Positions 57,666-64,000 of a stretch of DNA of 64,000 nt are shown in pieces. The number at the start of each line of letters is the position of its first letter. Position 1 is the first letter of the stretch. The translations under genes were made by a program, and so were the position numbers. Source of the DNA: Marinobacter changyiensis (GTDB lineage Bacteria; Pseudomonadota; Gammaproteobacteria; Pseudomonadales; Oleiphilaceae). The stretch covers positions 372,001 to 436,000 of the forward strand of contig NZ_VZZZ01000001.1 in assembly GCF_009193265.1 (NCBI RefSeq). Reading direction: 5' to 3'. The notes beneath the pieces are model-generated. The model was not told where the DNA came from. It saw only the letters and a list, made by a program, of their open reading frames with translations, and did not search any database.

Positions 57666-59606
57666 CTAGTGCTCTCCCGCCGGCCGACCAACGCCACCAG
57701 TCGGGCGACCTTCGTCCGGGGAGCCTTCAGGCGTCGACCGGCCATCCGACCCTTCCACCGGCACACCACCACTGGGGCCTCTGTCATTCCAACCCTTCGG
57801 CGGGCGCGGCGTGCGGCCTTCCATGATGTCATCGATTTGTAGCCGGTCGATGGTTTCATACTTCATCAGGGCGTCAGCCATGTTATCAAGCTTGTCCCGG
57901 TTATCAGTCAGTAACTGACGAGCCTTCTCATAACACTCATCGATGATGCTACGAACTTCCTCGTCGATACGCTGAGCAGTTTCAGGCGAGTAAACCGTCT
58001 GGGCCTGCCCGGCTGAGCGGCCCAGGAAAGGTTCCTCACTGTCGGTGTCGTACTGCAATGGCCCCAACTTTTCCGACAGACCCCAACGGGTGACCATGTT
58101 ACGGGCAAGTTTCGTCGCCCGCTCGATGTCATTGGAGGCACCAGTTGTTACACCATCAAAACCAAGCGTCAACTCCTCGGCCAAACGACCACCAAACAAG
58201 CTGCAGATCTGACCAATCAGGAAGCGCTTGCTGTGGCTGTACTTGTCCTCTTCAGGCAAGAACATGGTCACACCCAGTGCCCTGCCCCGGGGAATAATAC
58301 TGACCTTATAGACTGGATCATGTTCAGGCATCAGGCGCCCGATGATGGCATGGCCGGATTCATGATAAGCCGTGTTCAGCTTTTCTTTCTCGTTCATCAC
58401 CATGGACTTACGTTCAGCGCCCATCATGATCTTATCTTTTGCCAGCTCCAGCTCTTCCATGGTGACCAAGCGCTGGTTACGGCGGGCCGCGAACAAGGCG
58501 GCCTCGTTGATCAGGTTGGCAAGATCAGCACCCGAGAAACCAGGCGTGCCTCGCGCAATCAGGGCAGGCTCCACACCATCTGCCAGGGGCACTTTCTTCA
58601 TGTGCACCTTGAGGATCTGCTCGCGACCAATGATGTCTGGCAAACTCACCACGACCTGGCGGTCAAAGCGGCCCGGGCGAAGCAGGGCCGGATCAAGCAC
58701 ATCCGGACGGTTGGTGGCGGCAATGACGATAACGCCTTCGTTGCCCTCGAATCCGTCCATCTCCACCAGCAGCTGGTTGAGTGTTTGCTCACGCTCATCG
58801 TGACCACCACCCATGCCAGCACCACGATGACGACCCACCGCATCAATCTCGTCAATGAAGATAATGCACGGGCTTTGCTTCTTGGCCTGCTCAAACATGT
58901 CCCGGACCCGGGATGCACCCACGCCCACGAACATCTCGACGAAATCAGAACCCGAGATCGAGAAGAAGGGAACCTTGGCTTCGCCTGCAATTGCCTTGGC
59001 AAGCAATGTCTTACCGGTACCAGGCGACCCCACCATCAACACGCCTTTCGGAATACGTCCACCGAGACGCTGAAACTTGCTGGGATCCCGAAGGAAATCG
59101 ACGATTTCCTTGACGTCTTCTTTGGCCTCATCAACACCGGCCACGTCTGCGAAGGTCGTCTTGATCTGATCTTCGCTCATCAGGCGGGCTTTGCTTTTGC
59201 CAAAGGACATCGGTCCTTTGCCACCGCCACCGCCTTGCATTTGACGCATAAAGAACACGAAAAGAGCAATTATGATCAGGATCGGGAAAGCAGCGACCAG
59301 AAGCTGGGTCCAGATGCTCTGACGCTCTGGCTCCTTACCGATGATTTCAACATCGTTCGCCAGCAGATCATCCATCAGCTTGTTGTCAGGCACCTGGGGC
59401 CGAATCGTTTCGAAACGGCTGTTATCGCCCGACGTGCCCTGGATTTTCAGGCCATCTATGGTGACTTGCCGTACTTGTCCCTCTTGGACCATCTGTACGA
59501 ACTGCGAGTAATTAACTTGCTGACCGGTGGTTGTCGGTGTGAAGTTCTGAAACACCATCAGTAGCACGGCGGCTATTATGAGCCATAAAACCAGATTTTT
59601 TGCCAT
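57666..59606 (-). CDS. ftsH: ATP-dependent zinc metalloprotease FtsH
   Basis: A 646-residue hexameric membrane protease (E. coli: 644) that degrades misfolded membrane proteins and short-lived regulators. Two membrane segments (about 5-22 and 98-120) flank a periplasmic domain. The AAA+ domain has Walker A G-S-P-G-T-G-K-T (193-200), Walker [12 protein letters not shown] and R-P-G-R-F-D-R-Q. The zinc site is H-E-S-G-H with the third ligand downstream. The tail is Gly/Pro/Arg-rich. The ATG at 59606 is preferred to the TTG at 59615. Normally rlmE lies directly upstream; here it is a remnant. Confidence 0.97.
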   Translation of the reverse strand: MAKNLVLWLIIAAVLLMVFQNFTPTTTGQQVNYSQFVQMVQEGQVRQVTIDGLKIQGTSGDNSRFETIRPQVPDNKLMDDLLANDVEIIGKEPERQSIWTQLLVAAFPILIIIALFVFFMRQMQGGGGGKGPMSFGKSKARLMSEDQIKTTFADVAGVDEAKEDVKEIVDFLRDPSKFQRLGGRIPKGVLMVGSPGTGKTLLAKAIAGEAKVPFFSISGSDFVEMFVGVGASRVRDMFEQAKKQSPCIIFIDEIDAVGRHRGAGMGGGHDEREQTLNQLLVEMDGFEGNEGVIVIAATNRPDVLDPALLRPGRFDRQVVVSLPDIIGREQILKVHMKKVPLADGVEPALIARGTPGFSGADLANLINEAALFAARRNQRLVTMEELELAKDKIMMGAERKSMVMNEKEKLNTAYHESGHAIIGRLMPEHDPVYKVSIIPRGRALGVTMFLPEEDKYSHSKRFLIGQICSLFGGRLAEELTLGFDGVTTGASNDIERATKLARNMVTRWGLSEKLGPLQYDTDSEEPFLGRSAGQAQTVYSPETAQRIDEEVRSIIDECYEKARQLLTDNRDKLDNMADALMKYETIDRLQIDDIMEGRTPRPPKGWNDRGPSGGVPVEGSDGRSTPEGSPDEGRPTGGVGRPAGEH

Positions 59607-59732
59607 ATCGTTCAAGGATCGTCACCTGTGAATTGAAAGGTTGCGTGTCAGACAGACCTCTTTCGACACCTTACACTACTTGTACGCCTGTCCACCAGAA
59701 ACAGCCCATCCGTATCGACCCCAAGGCGTGCG

Positions 59733-60115
59733 TCAACCTTTGAAACCTTTACAGACCTGATATACCTCCCGGGAACGCGCCCGGGATGAATCCGGTTTTC
59801 GACTTACCACGCTGCTGAACGACTGACGCATAGCCGCCAACAATGCTTCGAAACCTTACCCTGAAATACACTCATTACAAACACTCCTTATGGAGCAAGT
59901 ACTTGCCGAGTCATATCCAGAGCCAGTTCAATCAAACCCAAGGCTTTCGGGATGCCTACCGAAGCCATACTACTAATATTGGGTGCCATATCTGAAATTA
60001 CAACGTCAGTACGCCGACATCCCGATAATTCCAACCCATCAGCTTGAAAACCTTTGACCCAGGTACCGTCAAAATGTTCCCTGAGCCAGCGGTCGCTGGA
60101 TTTTGAGCGACCCCC
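59733..60115 (-). pseudogene. rlmE: Degenerate rlmE (ftsJ) 23S rRNA 2'-O-methyltransferase remnant
   Basis: Translating the minus strand in changing frames gives three RlmE-like blocks in the right order. N-terminal: [15 protein letters not shown] (from 60112). Middle: [15 protein letters not shown], then [20 protein letters not shown] and a stop. C-terminal: V-F-Q-G, a shift, then G-F-E-A-L-L-A-A-M-R-Q-S-F, K-P-D-S-S-R-A-R-S-R-E-V-Y and a stop at 59733. These match RlmE, which methylates U2552 of 23S rRNA. About 240 bp are gone, including the SAM-binding D-L-G-A-A-P-G-G-W, and there is no clear start codon. It sits in the conserved rlmE place between yhbY and ftsH. Confidence 0.9.
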
Positions 60116-60204
60116 TCTGCACCTCCGGCCCGGGATTCCTGAATGAACGCCACCATAAGTGGTATCGGCAATTTAACCACCGGCGGACTCTGATACAATC
60201 TCAC

Positions 60205-60210
60205 TATAAT
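60205..60210 (+). promoter_or_regulatory. Possible -10 element of yhbY
   Basis: A perfect TATAAT about 64 bp before the yhbY start; the -35 region is poor (no TTGACA-like hexamer at 16-18 bp). Confidence 0.35.
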
Positions 60211-60273
60211 ACGGATTTGGCGGCCAGGGTGTCGCCGGCATTTTATCAATAACCTCCATCAAGAGATTGAATT

Positions 60274-60582
60274 ATGAGCCTGTCGCCTGAACAGCGTCGC
60301 GAATACCGGGCGATTGCCCACAACCTGAAGCCGGTAGTAATAATCGGCGACAAGGGCCTGACAGAGAACCTTCAGCAGGAACTTGACCGGGCTCTGAATG
60401 ACCACGAATTAATCAAAGTGAAAATTGCCAGCCCGGACCGGGAGCAGCGCCAGGAACTTACCGACGCGCTTTGCAAAGCCTCGGGAGCCCAACTGGTGCA
60501 AAGCATCGGCAAGATTGCCGTGATTATGCGCCGCGCCGCCAAGCCCAACCCCAAGCTGTCGAACCTGCAGCGCACTCAGTAG
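60274..60582 (+). CDS. yhbY: Ribosome assembly RNA-binding protein YhbY (CRM domain)
   Basis: A 102-residue single CRM-domain protein that binds pre-50S particles. It has R-A-I-A-H-N-L-K-P-V-V-I-I-G-D-K-G-L-T-E, the G-x-x-G-like loop G-D-K-G, and V-K-I-A-S-P-D-R-E-Q-R, ending with V-I-M-R-R-A-A-K-P-N-P. It is divergent from the ftsH side, the usual arrangement (yhbY/rlmE-ftsH). Both YhbY and RlmE act on the 50S subunit, so loss of the neighbour is notable. Confidence 0.95.
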   Translation: MSLSPEQRREYRAIAHNLKPVVIIGDKGLTENLQQELDRALNDHELIKVKIASPDREQRQELTDALCKASGAQLVQSIGKIAVIMRRAAKPNPKLSNLQRTQ

Positions 60583-60602
60583 ATCGGGTCGGAACAAGCA
60601 TT

Positions 60603-60640
60603 AAAAAAGCCGGCATCAGGAAGACCTGTGCCGGCTTTTT
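60603..60640. terminator. Bidirectional terminator between yhbY and greA
   Basis: AAAAGCCGGCA (60605-60615) pairs with TGCCGGCTTTT (60629-60639). A T-run follows on the plus strand, and six T follow on the minus strand. It serves both convergent genes. Confidence 0.93.
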
Positions 60641-60657
60641 AGCGCTTTCGAATAAGC

Positions 60658-61137
60658 CTAAACGTGCTCCACTTTCTCAATTTCATACTCGACGGTGCCC
60701 GAGGGTACGCGAATGGCGACTACATCGCCTTCGCTCTTACCGATCAATGCCCGGGCAATCGGCGACGACACAGACAACCGGCCGGCCTTGATATCCGCCT
60801 CATCCTCACCGCAAATCTGGTAGTGAACCTGCTCGTCCGTATCCACATTCAAAAGATGCACGGTCACACCGAAAATCACCTTGCCGGTATTTTCGATAGT
60901 GGTGACATCAATAACCTGGGCTACGGACAGCTTGGATTCAATTTCCTGAATCCGCCCTTCCATAAAGCTTTGCTGCTCGCGCGCCGCATGATACTCGGCA
61001 TTTTCTTTCAGATCACCATGTTCTCGGGCGGTGGCGATTGCCGCAATTACCCGGGGACGATCCTCAGATTTAAGCTGTTTGAGCTCTTCTCGAAGGTTGG
61101 CTTCGCCCTTGACGGTCATTGGAACTCGGGTTGTCAT
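60658..61137 (-). CDS. greA: Transcript cleavage factor GreA
   Basis: A 159-residue factor that rescues backtracked RNA polymerase. It has the N-terminal coiled-coil hairpin ([20 protein letters not shown]) with the acidic tip [13 protein letters not shown] (catalytic Asp and Glu), and the C-terminal FKBP-like domain ([14 protein letters not shown]). The frame opens with a GTG at 61146 overlapping the carB stop; the ATG at 61137 fits homologues better. It directly follows carB. Confidence 0.96.
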   Translation of the reverse strand: MTTRVPMTVKGEANLREELKQLKSEDRPRVIAAIATAREHGDLKENAEYHAAREQQSFMEGRIQEIESKLSVAQVIDVTTIENTGKVIFGVTVHLLNVDTDEQVHYQICGEDEADIKAGRLSVSSPIARALIGKSEGDVVAIRVPSGTVEYEIEKVEHV

Positions 61138-61142
61138 AACAT

Positions 61143-64000
61143 TCACTTTCCTGTGTGCAGTTCCTGGAGCCGGCGTACCGTTCTCTCAGGCCCAAAATTA
61201 ATTGCCCGGCAGAAAGCTTCACCCCCCGCCAGAGTCGTTGTATAGGCCACTTTGCGCTGCAAGGCGGACTGGCGAATCTGGGCTGAGTCCGATATTGCCT
61301 TGCGGCCTTCTGTGGTATTGATAATCAACTGGATCTGGTTATTTTTGATCGCATCAACAATGTGCGGCCGGCCCTCGCGCATCTTGTTGACCCGTTCGAC
61401 GGCAATGCCTGCAGCGCGTAGCGATTCCGCCGTACCGGTGGTGGCGACCAATTTGAAGCCTGCAGCTACCAGATCCCGAGCCACTTTGAGCGCGCCGGGC
61501 TTATCCACATCCCGAACCGAAATGAAAGCAGTGCCCTGCACCGGCAGGCACTCGCCCGCTGCCAATGCAGCCTTGGCAAAAGCCTCATCAAAGCTGTCGC
61601 CAATACCCATCACTTCGCCGGTGGACTTCATTTCCGGCCCCAGAATCGGGTCCACCGCCGGGAACTTACTGAACGGGAACACCGACTCCTTCACCGCAAA
61701 ATGCGTAGGTATGATCTCCTTGGTGAAGTTCTGTTCTGCCAAAGATTTACCCGCCATGCAGCGTGCCGCGATTTTCGCAAGCGAGACACCGATGGCCTTT
61801 GACACAAACGGCACTGTTCGGGACGCTCGCGGATTCACTTCAATAACGTAAACCTTGTCATCCTGCCATGCCAACTGCACATTCATCAGGCCAACAACAT
61901 CGAGCTCCAGGGCCATCTTGCGAACAGTTTCCCGCATTTCGTCCTGCACGGCTGCCGGCAACGTGTAGGGCGGAAGTGAACACGCCGAATCACCGGAATG
62001 AACCCCCGCCTGTTCGATGTGCTGCATGATGCCACCAATGACCACATCCTTGCCGTCGCAGATGGCATCAATATCAACCTCGATGGCAGCATTCAGGAAG
62101 TGATCCAGCAATACCGGGCTGTCATTGGAAACCAGCACGGCGTTACGCATATAACGCACCAGCTCGGCTTCATCATAGACAATTTCCATGGCGCGGCCAC
62201 CCAGAACATAAGACGGGCGCACCACTAACGGATAACCTATTTCACGGGCGGCCAGAAGGCCCTCTTCGTGGCTTCGCACGGTGGCGTTCTCAGGCTGAAG
62301 CAGGTTGAGCCGGGTAATCATCTGCTGAAACCGCTCCCGATCCTCAGCACGGTCAATCGCATCGGGGCTGGTACCAATGATGGGCACACCGGCGGCTTCG
62401 AGGCCCCGGGCCAGTTTCAGCGGGGTTTGGCCACCGTATTGGACGATCACACCCTTGGGCTTCTCGATGTGAATAATTTCCAGCACATCTTCAAGGGTTA
62501 TGGGTTCGAAGTACAACCGGTCGGAAGTATCGTAATCCGTGGACACGGTTTCCGGATTGCAGTTGATCATGATGGTCTCGTAGCCATCTTCCCGCATGGC
62601 CAGAGCCGCATGCACACAACAATAATCGAACTCGATACCCTGGCCGATGCGATTCGGCCCGCCACCGATAACGACAATTTTCTCGCGATCCGTCGGCTCC
62701 GCCTCGCATTCTTCCTCATAGGTCGAATACATATACGCCGTGGAAGAGGCAAACTCAGCCGCGCAGGTATCCACGCGCTTGTAGACCGGGCGGATATTCA
62801 GTTCATGGCGCAGTTTGCGCAGGCTGACCTCGGAGATGCCCAGCAGTGTGGCAATCCGGCCGTCGGAAAAGCCCTTGCGTTTGAGGCGGAACAACGTTTT
62901 GTGATCAATATCCGCCTTACCGGCCGTCTTGAGCTCGGCCTCTTCCCGGATCAGATCCTCGATCTGGGCCAGATACCAGGGGTCAACCTTGGTATGCTGG
63001 AACACCTCATCTACCGACATACCCTTGCGAAACGCGTCGCCGATATACCAGATGCGCTCGGCACCGGGAACGTTAAGTTCACGGGTCAGGTTCTCACAGC
63101 CGTCCTTGGTGGACAGGTCAACCATTTCCTCAAAGCCCTCGGACCCGACTTCCAGCCCACGTAACGCTTTCTGTACCGACTCCTGAAACGTCCGGCCAAT
63201 GGCCATAACTTCACCCACGGATTTCATCTGGGTCGTGAGACGCGCGTCCGCTTGCGGGAACTTCTCGAAGGTAAAACGAGGAATTTTGGTAACGACGTAG
63301 TCGATGCTGGGTTCGAACGACGCCGGTGTAATCCCGCCGGTGATTTCGTTCTGGAGCTCATCGAGAGTGTAGCCCACCGCCAACTTGGCAGCGACCTTGG
63401 CAATAGGAAAACCGGTGGCCTTGGATGCCAGTGCCGACGATCGTGAAACCCTGGGGTTCATCTCGATCACCACCATACGGCCGTTTTCCGGATTGATACC
63501 GAACTGGACGTTGGAACCGCCGGTTTCCACACCGATTTCACGCAGTACCGCCAAAGAGGCGTTCCGCATGATCTGATATTCTTTATCCGTCAAAGTCTGG
63601 GCAGGTGCCACAGTGATGGAGTCGCCGGTGTGAACACCCATGGCGTCGAAATTCTCGATCGTACAGATGATGATGCAGTTGTCGTTGCGGTCACGCACCA
63701 CTTCCATCTCGTACTCTTTCCAGCCGATCAGCGACTCGTCGATCAACAGCTCATTGGTGGGGGAAAGATCCAGACCGCGGGTGCAGATCTCTTCAAACTC
63801 ATCGCGGTTATAGGCAATACCACCACCGGACCCACCCATGGTAAAGGACGGGCGGATAATGCAGGGGAAACCAATGCTGTCCAGTACCTGGAAGGCTTCT
63901 GCCATGGAATGCGCAATCGACGCCCTGGGCGTATCCAGGTTAATGGCCTTCATCGCCTTATCAAACCGGTCGCGATCTTCGGCCTTGTCGATGGTGTCCG
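61143..64000 (-). CDS. carB: Carbamoyl-phosphate synthase large subunit (5' end outside window)
   Basis: About 952 residues are visible of a protein normally near 1073; the frame continues beyond the window end. It makes carbamoyl phosphate for arginine and pyrimidine synthesis with CarA. It shows the duplicated ATP-grasp halves: [18 protein letters not shown] in the first, and [16 protein letters not shown] in the second. The oligomerisation region lies between, and the C-terminal allosteric domain ([11 protein letters not shown]) binds UMP/ornithine. It ends 6 bp from the greA start. Internal ATGs such as 63953 are not the start. Confidence 0.97.
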   Translation of the reverse strand, partial: DTIDKAEDRDRFDKAMKAINLDTPRASIAHSMAEAFQVLDSIGFPCIIRPSFTMGGSGGGIAYNRDEFEEICTRGLDLSPTNELLIDESLIGWKEYEMEVVRDRNDNCIIICTIENFDAMGVHTGDSITVAPAQTLTDKEYQIMRNASLAVLREIGVETGGSNVQFGINPENGRMVVIEMNPRVSRSSALASKATGFPIAKVAAKLAVGYTLDELQNEITGGITPASFEPSIDYVVTKIPRFTFEKFPQADARLTTQMKSVGEVMAIGRTFQESVQKALRGLEVGSEGFEEMVDLSTKDGCENLTRELNVPGAERIWYIGDAFRKGMSVDEVFQHTKVDPWYLAQIEDLIREEAELKTAGKADIDHKTLFRLKRKGFSDGRIATLLGISEVSLRKLRHELNIRPVYKRVDTCAAEFASSTAYMYSTYEEECEAEPTDREKIVVIGGGPNRIGQGIEFDYCCVHAALAMREDGYETIMINCNPETVSTDYDTSDRLYFEPITLEDVLEIIHIEKPKGVIVQYGGQTPLKLARGLEAAGVPIIGTSPDAIDRAEDRERFQQMITRLNLLQPENATVRSHEEGLLAAREIGYPLVVRPSYVLGGRAMEIVYDEAELVRYMRNAVLVSNDSPVLLDHFLNAAIEVDIDAICDGKDVVIGGIMQHIEQAGVHSGDSACSLPPYTLPAAVQDEMRETVRKMALELDVVGLMNVQLAWQDDKVYVIEVNPRASRTVPFVSKAIGVSLAKIAARCMAGKSLAEQNFTKEIIPTHFAVKESVFPFSKFPAVDPILGPEMKSTGEVMGIGDSFDEAFAKAALAAGECLPVQGTAFISVRDVDKPGALKVARDLVAAGFKLVATTGTAESLRAAGIAVERVNKMREGRPHIVDAIKNNQIQLIINTTEGRKAISDSAQIRQSALQRKVAYTTTLAGGEAFCRAINFGPERTVRRLQELHTGK

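Noticed and set aside
58233..59564. 443-codon open frame antisense to ftsH
   Set aside because: It lies fully inside the well-supported ftsH gene, has no signal or known domain and no ribosome site; long antisense frames are common in G+C-rich genes.
59998..60249. 83-codon minus-strand frame upstream of ftsH
   Set aside because: It crosses the rlmE remnant in the wrong frame for most of its length; better explained as part of the pseudogene.

Overview
The window is a stretch of ordinary chromosome from a gammaproteobacterium with fairly high G+C. The gene set points to a marine, Marinobacter-like relative of the pseudomonads: pseudomonad-style two-subunit arginine succinyltransferase, a DcaP-like porin, two-lipoyl AceF, DUF3015 and DUF4105 proteins, and the pnp-rpsO-truB-rbfA-infB-nusA-rimP and secG-tpiA-glmM-folP-ftsH clusters. 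The genus is inferred from protein families and gene order; no database search was possible. I see no prophage, insertion sequence, CRISPR array or rRNA operon.

Layout. 1-1.2 kb: end of an EAL phosphodiesterase gene and a small membrane protein. 1.3-4.7 kb: iron-regulated imelysin lipoprotein gene behind a clear Fur box, a di-haem oxidoreductase, and a second imelysin gene that is broken. 5.2-9.5 kb: basic amino acid ABC transporter (ATPase, binding protein, two permeases) followed by astE. 9.45-14.6 kb: an RND efflux pump operon with a divergent TetR regulator, bordered on both sides by REP-like palindromes. 14.6-20.9 kb: the rest of the arginine succinyltransferase pathway (astC-aruF-aruG-astD-astB). 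Import and all five catabolic steps are therefore present in one locus, split by the efflux module.

21-31 kb: a Cho-like exonuclease/GIY-YIG nuclease, a porin with a complex upstream region, aceE-aceF (pyruvate dehydrogenase), a KamA-family radical SAM enzyme and a thioredoxin/TPR chaperone. 31-36 kb: a Lon-family protease, a periplasmic sorbosone-type dehydrogenase with its own cytochrome c, and a MarR regulator. 36.4-41.3 kb: a complete branched-chain amino acid transporter, with a terminator plus a perfect 19-bp hairpin between the binding-protein gene and the permease genes. 41.5-44.7 kb: three envelope proteins (DUF3015, DUF4105, lipoprotein hydrolase).

44.8-64 kb: housekeeping genes, nearly all on the minus strand: pnp, rpsO, truB, rbfA, infB, nusA, rimP, tRNA-Leu(GAG), secG, tpiA, glmM, folP, ftsH, greA and carB (cut by the window end), with yhbY on the plus strand.

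Most notable: (1) between ftsH and yhbY, where rlmE (ftsJ, 23S rRNA methyltransferase) normally sits, there is only a shrunken, frameshifted rlmE remnant; (2) rimP-nusA-infB has a leader of about 250 nt with a consensus promoter, three hairpins and an intrinsic terminator ending some 40 nt before rimP, which looks like an attenuator; (3) long perfect or near-perfect inverted repeats lie in the livJ-livH and porin-aceF gaps; (4) REP-like units run into the 3' ends of three coding regions around the efflux module. I did not find a convincing new multi-gene system.
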